From Celoporthe dispersa (taxonomy: Eukaryota; Ascomycota; Sordariomycetes; Diaporthales; Cryphonectriaceae), in NCBI GenBank assembly GCA_016584495.1, contig WAID01000007.1:62001-126000 (forward strand): 64,000 nt of DNA, read 5' to 3'. The notes below the pieces were generated by a model, which made no database searches, had not been told where the DNA came from, and saw nothing but the letters and a program-made list of their open reading frames with translations. Of this stretch, positions 21,665 to 33,241 are shown piece by piece (positions within the stretch are counted from its first letter, which is position 1; the number at the start of each line of letters is the position of its first letter). A program made the position numbers and the translations under genes.

Positions 21665-23780
21665 GTGACATGCATGCATGCATGCACGGTAAGACCTGAC
21701 TTGACTCGACATGAGTTGACGCTGATGATGACCAAGGAGAGATCAGGAAGTGGGCCTGACTGCTCTCGGTGGAGCCTGCTGCCGCCTCGTTTCGTGGAGG
21801 GATCCGTCGTGCACGGGCGCTTCACGTCGGATGGGGATTGACTGCACTCGATGGAACTTTGAAACGCCCTCCTGCAGGGCAGGGAAGCATGCAGGAGCTG
21901 GAGAGGAGACCAAAGGGAAGAGGAAAATCTTGGTTGAAAAGAGTAGCACCTGCAGCAGCGAAGTTCTGGGCTCCCGGGGCAAGTACATGCTGCCGAATGA
22001 GGAAGGCCGCCGTGAAATAGGACGGGCACTATTGTACAACAAATGTGAGGGAGGAGCGGAGGAGCCATGTACGTACCGAAGTACTGTGGTACCTTGGTCC
22101 TACGGCAGAGGCCTGCTGCACATAAGAGGAATAGTACCTCCAGAGGGTCACGAGGCTGCTTCTTTCGGACGGGGGAGGTGACCCGTCACAAGGTGTACTT
22201 GCAGCTGGAGATGAAGAATCAATGCACCCAGGCCAGGCCACGACTTAACGTTGCGTTGACAGCGGAAGGAATGGTGCATTTTATCACCTGCACTATTATT
22301 ATTATTATTCCTCCTCTTCTTTATTATTTTTTAATGAAATATCATTAGCTTCTCTTCTTCTTCTTCTTTTGGTACCAAAGCAGGTAGATCCTGCGCCTCG
22401 TGGAAGGGCTTACTACAGTATGCACGCACGGCCTCGTCGATGATACAAGCGCTCAACGTGTCTGCTGCCGTAATACGGAAGCTATAGCACAAATACTCTG
22501 GTCTGTGGAATCATGGTGGGCGATCCAGGGAGAGGGGGCCTGTCCTGTGTCCTGTACAGGCCACCTAACTGTGGTATCTCGTGTCCGTAATGAGATCAAT
22601 GATACATGGCCACGATAGCAATATAGCCCCATGCAGCCAGGGAGGAGAGCATGCCTCTCGTCCATCACGGAGCACCTGAGGTCACTGATCTGCATCTTTC
22701 TTTTTTTAATAAGCTTCGGGAGCATACATCCTCTTGTCGAGGACGTGGACCCAGACATCCAGCGGGCTGCAGAAGGAGCTCGCAGCCTGGGTAGGTCTGC
22801 CGTCCAGGATGCAGCATCATCAGCATTCCTTCCATATGCAAGGTCATCTTTTTTCTTCTTCTTCTTCTTCTTCTCTTTTCTTCTTTTTCATTCCTTCTTC
22901 TTTTCTTATTTTTATTTTTATTCTTTCTTCTTTCCTCCCTACGCCTGGATCTGCCTTCTCAAACAGGTGTGCTTGCTGTAAGTCATGCAGGAGGACTTTG
23001 ATCCCATGTCAGGCAGTCACCTTGTCGGGGGCCGTAGCGAGCTGACGAGATAGCCCCGTGGTCTAACGCAAAGGGGCAGCATACGGCATTCAGAGAACAT
23101 CAGTACTGTGTGCTCGGCGACGTGGGGGGGGGGTGATACCACGGCGAGCACGGGTCCTAGCGACTCTGATAGTAATCTGCGTTTGTCGCAGCTCCACTGT
23201 CGTCATTGTCGCCTCCCTCCTCACGTCCCGTCCAACTTTCGTACTGCTATACTTTTTATCGTGTACATAACATTAATGGTAGTGATTATAGGTCAAGACG
23301 TGGGCAGAGGCAGTCAGGAAGGGGGCTGTCACTGATCTCTCTCGGGTGAATTTCGCACACGCAGGCAGGATCGGTGGTTAGTCCCAGCTCATGCACCGCC
23401 TACATAGTACGCCGGCCCCTGTTCTGCATGCACGGGAAAACTATTCCAGGACGTACCGCAGTACCGTGGCAGCACCGCTGAGCTCCTGTGTCCTTGCAGG
23501 ATCTGCCCCATGCGGTGCCGTGCAGCACAGTGGACCAGTGGGACCCCTCAGGCCCTGATCCCCCCTGTGTTGGGGTCTCTAAAGCTGCAAGACGGGTGGC
23601 GCAAGGCCAGGCAGCGGACCCCTCTCTGCCTGCTAAGATTCTGTAGGCTACAGCACAGGCCGCCCGCCTCTGAGCAGAAGTACCACATACCACAGTACTC
23701 TGCGCCTTCCCACGCGCTACAGAGAAGCACTATAGGGGTCCTGCCTTCCCACTTCTGAGCTCAACGGCTGCCCATACCAC
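17101..23780. other. Gene-free, microsatellite-poor segment
   Basis: About 6.7 kb with no recognisable protein, tRNA or rRNA. Unlike its flanks it has few simple repeats or pyrimidine tracts, and stop codons fall in all frames. A (GA)n plus TGCA repeat occurs at 21636-21687, and TTC/ATT tracts occur near 22290 and 22855. It could be unique spacer or an old, decayed insertion; no terminal repeats were seen. Confidence 0.5.
21636..21687. repeat. (GA)n followed by (TGCA)n
   Basis: About 14 GA units, then four tandem TGCA units, forming a short perfect palindromic repeat. Confidence 0.85.
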
Positions 23781-25809
23781 GGCCATGTCTGGCGCCTTCT
23801 CTCCACTGACGCTTGCTATCATTTATCACTCCTCCCACACTGCCAGCGTCAACACACATCGCTACCATCTTCGTCGTTCATCGTCGCTGCTCGCTTTCCA
23901 TCCGCGAGCGGTCAGTCGGGATTCTCTCTTGTGGTGCAGGAGGAGGGGAGAAGAGAACAGAGCAGGGCAAGACCGAAAGAAGAAGACCCGCTGAAGAGCC
24001 AGCAGTCCTGTAAAAGCCATATCGCCGAGTTGGTGGCTTCGAATTCCCATCCTGCAGATTGCTATTCCCAAACCCTGCTTCATCGATGCGATCCGGTGTG
24101 CTCCACTCCACCTTCGCGTCGACCCCTCCGCCTCACACGCATCGATTTAGTACGCCTACACCCCCCCCCTTCCTCTCTTTCCTCTTAGCGACATCCGCCG
24201 TCAGTGCAAGGATACTGCTGGTATCCTATTCTATTGTCGAACACACGCAGCGCAGGGTTCTCTCTCTCTCTCTCTCCGGACGGCCCCTTGTCAGTGTCTG
24301 GGGTATCAGTAGCAACCTTGACCAGCCGCCCGCTCGCACCCTCTCTCTCTCTCTCTCTCTCCCTCCCCCCCCCCCGTTGTGAAGGGCAGAAGAAGAGATC
24401 GATCAATCCAGAACGACAAGGGCTGCCTACCACCTGCCGGTACATCTCGGCAAGCACGAGGCCTGCAAGCGACGAGGACCCTCGCCGGCATCTAGATCAC
24501 ACAGCACAGCCTTCCTTACGGGATAGTGCGCGTCTTGCCATCGTCTCAGGTCGACGCGCATTCCCCAAGACACACGGGGGAGAGAGGAGATCCGGTTTGT
24601 CCAGCTCGCTCAGGAGGACGGACGGCCCGACACGAGACTGGCCATATGACGAGGCTACCAGAATAAATCAGCGGTTCGCCCAAGTTCTCCCCCCAGTCTC
24701 CTCCCGGGCGGGCGCACGGTGTCGAGTCCACCAGGCTGGCCCCATCATTCAAACGACCCTCGACAGGTCTCATCGCTAGTGACCTGCTTAGCGACCTGCT
24801 ACTGCTACATGCGCTACGGTAGCAGCAGCAGCTAGCTGGGACTCTGCTGGACTTTTGTTCTTCTGTCCCGGATATTTTGGAGGAAAAGGTCTTGGTCGCC
24901 AACCCATCCTCCCGGGTTTTGGCGCCTCATGCCTGAGATCCTTCTCCTCACGTCGACTCATCGGGATTAGTTCTAGCCCTTGGAAGTGTCGCCCTGGTCA
25001 GAAGCAGGTCTCTTTTTCTTTTTCTTTTTCTTTTTTTATTTTATTTTATTTTATTTTTGTTGGCAACGACCGCTAGGGCCACACTACAGAAGGTCTTTTG
25101 TTTTTTTTTTTCTTCCTTTCTTTTCTTGGTTCCCGCCGTGCAGGGCCAGTGCTGTACAGCGCAAGTCATTGCATCTCTCCCGCTGTTCGCGCTGGCGCTC
25201 CTGGACCCCCGTGGCTCCCCACCGACGCTGCGACTTCTCGCCACCGACCAAGCCGGAACGGGCGACGACCCTACATCATCATCCAGCTCGTGGTCGCGTA
25301 CCGAGAGTACCTAGGACCCAGCACTGGGGGTACTAACCGGGAAGCGAGGCGAGCCATCTCTGGTATGTCTCCTTCCCTCTCTCTCTCTCTCTCTCTTGCT
25401 CGCTCTCCCGCTACCATCAGAACGACGGGGGGGGGTGGCGCCTGGACAAGGACTGACACAAGATCCCCGTCCCCAGCAAACACCCACAAAGAAAGGGCTT
25501 CGACTGCCCATCCTCTTTACTTAACCTTTTCCCCCTCCTCACTGCTCGATACGGCCTTTTATTTTATTTTATTTTTTATTTTATTTTCTCCCTAGGCACT
25601 GGGATCTGCGCCAACCACATACAGGCTCCTGCGCGTGCGCCTCCTTGCCTGCCCTGCAATCGGATCGCCGCTTGCCATCCCAGGACGAGCTTCGCCATCT
25701 CCTGCATCGTATCCATCCACCCTCGACCGTTCCCTCCAACTATATCAAGACACGTCGTTGCGCAGACCCGTTGGTCTTTTCCTCCTTGACAAGACTCGCA
25801 GCTGTGCTC
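23781..25809. other. Promoter and leader region upstream of RSC7
   Basis: Pyrimidine-rich sequence with CT microsatellites (near 24260, 24337-24362 and 25378-25395) and TTTTA repeats (25036-25058 and 25557-25587). Long T/C tracts end in CAG or TAG (near 25142 and 25595), as at intron acceptors, so the transcript probably has a spliced 5' UTR. No coding sequence recognised. Confidence 0.5.
25363..25595 (+). other. Candidate 5' UTR intron of RSC7
   Basis: Strong donor GTATGT at 25363. Branch-like CTTAAC lies near 25520, followed by a long pyrimidine tract and acceptor CCTAG at 25591-25595. The spacing suits a fungal leader intron of 233 nt. Inferred from signals only. Confidence 0.35.
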
Positions 25810-28428
25810 ATGTACTCCGCACAGCCTAAAGGCGTTGATAGTGCGACAATCAATCCTGCTGCCCTCGCGTCCTCTGGTAAGTGCGCCGCCACCCCTTTTT
25901 TTTTTTAAAAGAAAAAGAAAAAGGAGGGGGAAAAAAAAAGAAAGTGTCACACATGAACCATCGCGACCCCTCCTCCCGCTGGGCCCGGGCGTGCCCTGTC
26001 TGGCCCGCGGTCTGCTGCGCTGCCCTGTCCTGCACCCGCACCACCACCATGGCCACCACCACCACCACCACCATGGCCACCACCTCCACCACCACGCCCG
26101 CCGCTCCCACCACCACCACCACACCGCGTGCGCGCCTGCGGCACTGCCGCCGCACTGCATCGCAGCCCAGCACAGCGCAGCGCATCGCATCCCACCGCGT
26201 CGCATCGCGTCACCACAGCAGCAGGCTTGCTTCTGCTGCGGCACCCGACCCACCACCCGCGCTCACCACACTCTCCACACACACACGGCCCGTCGTCTTC
26301 ACATGGCAACAATACTTTTCTTTCTTCTCTTCTTTGTCGTCCTCTCTGCGAGATCGTGACAGGGTCCTGGACAGGGTACTGATGCTGATGATGCGCGCTG
26401 TTGGGTAGATACGCTCAGCCAAAACTCACGAGGCGCCAAGAGGGAGCGATCGCCAGATAAGTCTCAAGCGCCGCCGCCTGCTGCTGCTGTTGCTGCCGCT
26501 GCCGTTCCGGCTGGGGATGACGGTATGTTGTGGTCAAGCTTGTGTAGCTGTACGCCTGGTCGCCATCGACATGTCTCATGTTACATGCCCAGGGCAGTGC
26601 GACGCAGGGCTGCGAGGAATCCAGGCTGACGGCGCCGTCGCGCAAAGTAGCAGATCAGAACCCACCTTGGAAACGCGTAAAGCCCATGAAATCCAACGTT
26701 CCCGGCCCCGTCGCAGAGAGCCCTGCTCCGCCGACAGCTCCCATGCAGCCGTCAATCCCGCCGCAGACGCCCCAGTCGCAGACTGCGCCTCTCCCGGGGC
26801 CGCAGCCGGCATACACGCCTTCCCAGGCGTCAGCTGCCTCGCCGCCCAAGCCCACGCCGACCAAGTCGACGCTGAAGGCCCTGCCGACCGTCCGTGACCA
26901 CACCACTGACCAGCTCGGCCCGGGCGGCGACGAGTACCTGCCCAGGGAGATCGACGAGAACGGCGAGAAGAAGGTCATGCCCAACGGGGCCCTGACCGGC
27001 AACCGGGAGTACCGCTGCAGGACCTTCCTCGTGCCCAACAGGGGCGACAAGTTCTTCATGCTGGCCACCGAGTGCGCCAGGGTCCTCGGCTACAGGGACT
27101 CGTACCTGCTCTTCAACAAGAACCGGTCCCTCTTCAAGATCATCGCCAACCAGACGGAGAAGGACGACCTCGTGAGCCAGGAGATCCTCCCCTTCTCCTA
27201 CCGGTCGAGGCAGATCGCCATCGTCACGGCCCGCAGCATGTTCCGGCAGTTTGGCAGCCGCGTCATCGTGAACGGGCGGCGGGTGCGGGACGACTACTGG
27301 GAGACCAAAGCCCGCAAGCAGGGCTTTACGGAGGCCGACCTGGCCGGCGAGAAGAGGCCAGGCGCGTCAAAGGCCCGCGAGGCCGCCGCCGCCGCCGAGC
27401 AGAGCGCCTCCCTGCTGGGCGGGCCGCAGGGCGAGATCGTCTACAGCAACCAGCCCGCCCAGTTTGGTGGGGCCCCGCACCCCCAGCTCATCCAACCAGG
27501 TATGCTCGGAGCTCCGTCCGCCGGGACCCTTGGGGCACCACCGTTAACCATCCCAGACTACCCCGACACGCGCCGGACCGACTACTCCTCGATCCTCAAG
27601 ACCGGCCCGCGGCAGGAGATCACGGGTCCACCGTACCAGGACAGGACCCAGCCGTCGCCCATGCCCGAGATCCACGCGCAGGCTCACCACGCCGCCGAGT
27701 TCAACCGCGGGGTCAACCAGCAGCGCGAGATGCGGTCCGACTATATGAACAACATGTGGAGGAGGCCCCACGAGCAGCCTGCCGCTGGCAACATCCCCCA
27801 GCAGCCCACCTCGGTCGGGCCGGCTGATGCGAGCGTCCCGACGTCTCGCGCGACCCAGTCGCCCCACGCCACCACGAGCGGGCTGTCGCAGCAGCACACC
27901 GGCATGGTCCCCAGCCAGAGCCCCCTGATGATGTCAGCCCCGCCGTACTCGACCCCCCTCCAGGCCCAGAACCCCATCAGCCAGTCGTCCACCATGAGAG
28001 GTATGGCTCCCATCTCTACCCAGCAGCGTTCACAGCCAACAGTCTCGTCTGCAGGATCCTCGGGCAGCCTGCCACAGTCGGGCTATGGCTATCAGCCCCC
28101 GAGCCAGATGTGGCCGCCGACGCCGCAGACGCCTCAGTACGGATACACCCACACCCAGCAGTCGCAGCAGTCTCCTCACCCGCAGCAGGGCTCGTCGTCC
28201 CAGATCCGACACTCGAGCACGTCTGGGCCGGTGCAGTCCAGCAGCATGCCTTACTCGGGCATGCCCGGCATGACACAGACGTATCCGGCCCCTGCGCCGT
28301 ACGAACACCAGACGCCACGGCAGTACATGCACCAGGGGTCATCCTCGTCCCCAGCCGTGACCCAGGCGTGGTCGGGCCAGCAGGGCCAGCCCCAGCCGCA
28401 GCAGTGGTGGGCGCAGCAGCCTCAATAG
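25810..28428 (+). CDS. RSC7: RSC7/NPL6-type chromatin-remodelling complex subunit
   Basis: Subunit of the RSC/SWI-SNF remodellers (Rsc7/Swp82 family). The large exon (26593-28428) contains the diagnostic domain, with CRTFLVPNRGDKFFMLATEC, ARVLGYRDSYLLFNKNRSLF, FSYRSRQIAIVTARSMFRQF and VNGRRVRDDYWETKARKQGF in order. A long Pro/Gln/Ser-rich low-complexity tail follows, ending at QWWAQQPQ. Two short 5' exons are proposed: 25810-25876 (ATG; TINPAALASSG) and about 26375-26522 (TDADDARCW...GAKRERSPDKSQ). Both have good donors (GTAAGT, GTATGT), and exon 3 follows CCCAG at 26592. Neither junction is in phase as written: exons 1 and 2 each end with one leftover base, so each needs a one-base correction. 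The N-terminus is therefore provisional. The gene converges with NUG1. Confidence 0.88.
26040..26126. repeat. CCA/CCG trinucleotide-rich tract in RSC7 intron 1
   Basis: Imperfect (ACC)n with ATGG interruptions, inside the proposed first intron. It produces His-, Thr- or Gly-rich open frames on both strands that are not genes. Confidence 0.7.
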
Positions 28429-28772
28429 GCTGGCGGTAGGGTCATGTGCAAGCTGTGTACGAATTGACGACAACCACGCATGTCGAGACGCCATCAATGT
28501 GTCTTATCCGCGCGGTCTTCACGATGTGTTTTCTTTCGAGATACCCATGGTTCAGGTCAACTATGTTAAAATGCAGGTCACCTACATGATCCGCATGAGT
28601 GAGGACAGCGTGATGGGAAGCAGCGGCTGTCGTTTCACGTGCTCGATGGCTACGGGGCAGTATATTGGGCGGATTCCCTTTTTTTTTTTTTTTGTCTTTT
28701 TTGTTTTCTGCGTCTCTCTGCCTTGTCCTCTTTTTTTCTCTTCTTCTTCTCTCTGGGCCGGGGTGGTGCACT

Positions 28773-28818
<46 letters not shown>

Positions 28819-30752
28819 TCGTATGGGAACGACTGGACCAGATCCTCGCACAGATCTCTCGCCGACCACATATCCCGAGGCATCTTGTCTGTCTGCAGGC
28901 CGCACTATGAACGGACGGGTGTATCCCAAGATCATCTACGCCACGACTCGACGACACCCATCACCTTTGCTCCTCTTTCCGCTCCCGAGGGACACGTGTT
29001 TCATTCGGTGCGGCCGGTCTGTGCATCAGCTTGCAGTCGAGATCTTTTGGGCCTTCCTTCTATCAATGACCATACGATGCCGACGACGTCAGACTGGATG
29101 CATATGCATATGTGTGGAAGCCGCCTGCATTTTTTTTTTGTTGTTCTCCTGGGTTTGGGGAACTGGAAGACTTGACGTTTCGAGTGGGAGGCATCTATTT
29201 CCTTATACCCCATCACAACTTGTCCAGGGCGGTTCAACACTTTTTTCTTTGTTTTTGCTATGGCGGATACAGATATCTCGTGTCTGCTAATCAAGCGGGC
29301 TTGTCGTTTTTTTTTTTTTTTTTTTTTTCCTTCTCCCCTTTTTTCTTTTTTTTCTTCTTCTCTTCTAGTTATATCTATGCTTCTCGCTCGGGCTTTGTAT
29401 TGGCCTTTTTTCTTCTTGTTGTTGTCTTGTGGATATCCCTTGAGGTTTCTGTGCTTGATTCCCCCAGCTTCTACGAATTCTTGCGAGAACACGCTGGCAT
29501 TTGTCCTGTACTGGAATGGTGGAGGGTTGGGTGTGTGGTGGTATGGGGAGCGTGAGTGTGATTGCTTTGTGGACGGGGAGGCTTTGCTGCCGGAAGTTCT
29601 CTTCTTGTGTTGGAATTGAAGTTTAGGTTCAACCCCTCTTCTGAGGATGCACAAGCAAGCCAGGGTCTCTTTTCCCAGCCTCTGCCTGTGGTTGTCTTTT
29701 TGAGTGTGCTGTGGTGGGGAGCAGACGAGATTGTTCTGGTGCCATCACAAACTGGCATTGGGGGAGTTCATTTTGTTGTTGCGCTTGTCAGTTCTTTGAC
29801 GCTATTTGTGATAAATACACTGTTACCCCTTCTGCTCCAGTTGCTGCTCTTGCCATTACTGCTGCCGAACTTTTGATCAAGATAGGGTGCAGGGGACAGC
29901 GACAGTCAGGCGGCCTTTTGTTCTGCGTACGTACCCTCGAGGGTGGTTCTTGGGATCGTGTGTGTTCCTGTTACTACTGCCGGCACTCCCCTCCGTTGAT
30001 CCGGTGTGGTGATGGTGTCCATTGCTTGATAGGTTGTCAACCATGCTCTCGTGTTCTTTATACACACACACATGTTAAGGGAGAGGGGGTCTATCTCGTC
30101 CTTGGCTTTCACGGCGGGGATAGACATGTTCATGTGGCTTGCGTGATCGAATCATCCATCGTCCATCTGCTTGTGGTCAATAACACTCTCGCCTGTTGGT
30201 CTGATGTGATTGATGGTGGATTATTTTTATTTTATTTTTTCTCCCAACTCCCCTCAATTTGGAGAAACAAAAAGAGAAAGAAATAAAAGGAGGAAAAGAG
30301 GGGGGGGGGGGGGAGAACACAACGCTTATAGAGAATGGAATTTGAGTTTACTTGGACATACCAACCTGCAGGCAATAAATGTGGTACGGGGGCCTACAGA
30401 TGGTAGGCACAGAGTGCGGACTCTCGGCGGTCTGCCTCGGGGGGATCGATCAGAGAGCTGCATTTGCTTCGTCTTGTAATCGAGACAGAGGTCAAGGCTT
30501 TGTAGGGTGCATCACTTGGTTGTCATATTCTGCGTGGAACCCAGAGGGGTGGAGTCTTTAGTTCCCCCGCCCTGACAGACAGGCGCCGAGGGCCAGTAAC
30601 GATTACTTCTTTGGCCTCTACAGCGGTTCAGACGAGCCCCCTATTCATTTTTCCAACGCCAGACGCCCCACAAAAAATCGAACAGAAATGTTGTTACTCC
30701 ATCGCGGCCCTGAGAGCACACAGCCTTTCCCCCCCCCCACCCCGGGGCGCTG
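28429..30752. other. Convergent 3' intergenic region RSC7/NUG1
   Basis: No gene recognised. T-rich with long T/TTC tracts (28680-28750, 29308-29370), a GT microsatellite at 28776-28814 and a 14-nt G run near 30300-30313. Probably two 3' UTRs and spacer. Confidence 0.65.
28776..28814. repeat. (GT)n microsatellite
   Basis: About 18 GT units with one early interruption, 0.35 kb beyond the RSC7 stop. Confidence 0.9.
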
Positions 30753-32567
30753 TCAGCCCTGCATCTGGACCTCCCTGGTCTCGGGCTCGTCGTCGCCCCA
30801 CAGGCCCTCGAGCTTGAACTCGGCGGCCCACTCCGTCACGATCTGCTTCTGGTCCGCAGCCGTCTCCACCTCGGGGGCGGCGGTCGAGGCCTTGATGCCG
30901 GCGACCGCAGGGGTGCCGTCAGCAGCAGCAGCAGCAGGTGCGGCGGCGGCGGTGGCGGCGGACGGCGGCGGGTCCACCCAGCCCTGGATCCGGCCGTCCC
31001 TCCAGTCCGTCACGACGGTCATGGCGGCGGCCTGGATATTGGGCACGCCGCCCCTGCCCAGGCGGCCGCGCCTGCGGGCCACCTGCACCAGGAAGTCCGT
31101 GGTGGCGTCCCCGCTGTCCGGGTTCGGCAGCAGCGGCGGCAGGTCGTAGATGGCGGTCAGGCGGGCCATCAGGTCGGGCGAGGTGGACAGCCTCCTGAGC
31201 AGCAGCTGCACGGCGGGCAGGGGGTCGTCGATGTGCCGGGGCGGGACGGCGTTGAGGAGGACCAGGTGGGCCTTGGCCTCGGCGGGGTTCCTGGGGACGA
31301 AGGTGGCGGAGGAGGCGGCGTCGGAGGCGGAGGGGAAGACGATGCCGGGGGAGTCGAGGAGGGTCAGCTTGCTGTCGATCTTGACGGCGCGGATGGAGGT
31401 GGTGACGCCGGCCTCGGCGCCGGCGGGGCAGGCGGAGCGCTGACCGCCGCGGCCGCTGAGGCGGGAGAGCAGGGCGTTGATGACGGACGACTTGCCGACG
31501 TTGGGGTAGCCGATGACGCCGACGGAGATGGCGCGCTTGAGGCCGCGGCCGGCGGCGAAGGCCTTGAGGGCGCGGAAGAGGGTGGCGCTCGTGCCCTGGA
31601 CCGTCAGGCCGCGGTGGTTGAAGGTGTGGGCGTTGGCGGCGGGCCCGGAGGCGCGGAGGGGCAGGGCCGGGAAGTACCTGCGGAGGTGGGCGAGCCAGGC
31701 CCGGAGGACGGGCGGCGGGATCAGGTCGATCTTGTTGAGCACGAGCATGAGCCGCTTGCCGCCCGACGCTGCCGCCATGACGGACCTCTCGACGTCTCTC
31801 GACCGGGTGCCCTCGGGGTCCCTGGCGTCGAGGACGTAGAGGACCACGTCGGCCTGCTCGACGACCTGCTTGAACACCTTGTCGTAGGCCCTGCGCGAGG
31901 TGGCATCGCCTCCGACCGGCACCGCGCCCGAGCCGCCGTCGTCGTCATCCGAGCCTGCGTCTTCACCGCCGTCGTCATCGTCATCGTCCATGTCCTCGCC
32001 GCTCTCCAGGCCTTGCTCGTAGTCTTGGGCCGCCCGCCTCGCGCTCGCCAGCAGGGCAGCCATGGGGTCCGACTCGTCGACATCATCGTCGCCGCCGCTG
32101 TTGTCGTCATCGTCGTCGTCGTCCATCATGTCGTCGTCCGGCTTGACAGCATCGCTCTCGGGATCCTCTACCTGGCCTGTCCTGGCAGCCTTGGCGGCTT
32201 CCCTTCGCTTCCGTGCCTCCTCTTGCTTCCGCGCGCGCTTCTCCTCGATCTCCTGCAGCAGCCTCTCCTTGTATGGGAACAGGTTCGGGATGCCGGGGTC
32301 CTTCTTCAGCTTGGAGCGCCACTCGGGGTTCTTCTTGGCGAGCTTTCTGTCCTTCCGCTGCTTGGCTGCCGACTTCTTCTCGATCTTGTGCCGCAGGCGA
32401 GTGGTGCCCCGCTTCGACTTGGGTTCTGTATCGTACACACGAGGATTTCAGATTAGATCAGGTCTCTCTTTTTCCTACTTTCTTTCTTTCCCTCCCCCTC
32501 TCTTGCGTGTGAGGTCATAGAATCAAGTGGCAGACATACTCTTGGGTTTGGTGATTGATCCTGCCAT
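30753..32567 (-). CDS. NUG1: NUG1-type nucleolar GTPase (60S ribosome assembly)
   Basis: Circularly permuted GTPase of the nucleostemin/GNL3 family, which acts in nucleolar 60S pre-ribosome maturation and export. Exon 1 (32567-32540) encodes MAGSITKPK. A 114-nt intron (32539-32426, GTATGT...TACAG) joins in phase to KPKSKRGTTRLRHKIEKK. The basic N-terminal region is followed by a very acidic Asp-rich insert. The G motifs come in permuted order: G4 NKIDL, then G5-like TSAT, G1 GYPNVGKSS and G3 DSPG. The C-terminal region ends in an Ala-rich, acidic tail. The spliced CDS is exactly 567 codons with no frameshift. ATG at 32567 is preferred because the methionine opening the long exon frame (MYDTE) lies inside the intron. 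Divergent from the GPP gene. Confidence 0.95.
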
Positions 32568-33241
32568 TGTGAGTTTTATTGGATCGGGTCTTGGTGGTGG
32601 TTGGAATGGGAGCACAGAAGGAGGGGGAGAGAGAGAGAGAGAGAGCAAGGTTAGAATTGCTGCGTCGACATGTCTGGTGCTGGGGTCGTTGATGGAAATT
32701 TGCGAAGCCAAAGCGGCAGAATTGATGACTAGCAGAGAAAAAGAGAGAGGAAAAAGAAAAAAAAAAAGGCGGTCAGTGATAGCGATAACTCTTCCAGAGA
32801 ACCGTAATCCCTGTCGAGGCAGGCTTAAACTCTCCACAACCTCAAGCAAGAACAGCAGCTCGTAGCTATCTTTATTTTTATTCTTATGTTATAGAAAATC
32901 AACCTGAAGATGGCCACCTGATGACATTCTCTTCAAATCTATGCTGAGCAGCCTCTGCTCATGTCGTCCACAGTGACGCCTTCCCCGTCGCTTGCAGTAC
33001 TGAGCCTGGCGGACTAACCAGATCGGGTAGTTCCGACACCTCGCGCGCACCTCAGTCACCCTGCATCATCGCTTTGATCCTGGACTTTCCTCTCTTCTCG
33101 ACAATTGCCTCGTGTACCGTTGGGTATATACGTACAGCCCCTATTTCTATAAATTGGGCTCTCTCCACCCAGAATGTTAATCTCTCCTGAACTCCCAAAT
33201 CCTCAACCGCGGCTGTCCCCTCCCTTCCGACCTCTCCCGCC
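32568..33241. promoter_or_regulatory. Divergent promoter NUG1 / glycerol-1-phosphatase
   Basis: 674 bp between the two start codons. On the GPP side there are TATA-like strings TATATA (33125-33130) and TATAAAT (33148-33154) about 90-115 bp before the ATG. A stress-response-element core, CCCCT, lies between them (33138-33142). A CT-rich stretch follows, up to the start. The NUG1 side has GA/CT repeats near 32630 and no clear TATA box, as is common for ribosome-assembly genes. Confidence 0.55.

Noticed and set aside
23050..23125. A tRNA A-box-like string (gtggtctaacgc)
   Set aside because: No TTCGA B box at the right distance and no pairing acceptor stem.
25576..26256. A 226-aa minus-strand frame with Trp/Gly runs
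   Set aside because: Produced by the CCA/GGT repeat in the RSC7 intron.
31233..32456. A 407-aa plus-strand open frame
   Set aside because: Antisense shadow of NUG1, Gly/Ala/Val-rich with no recognisable fold.
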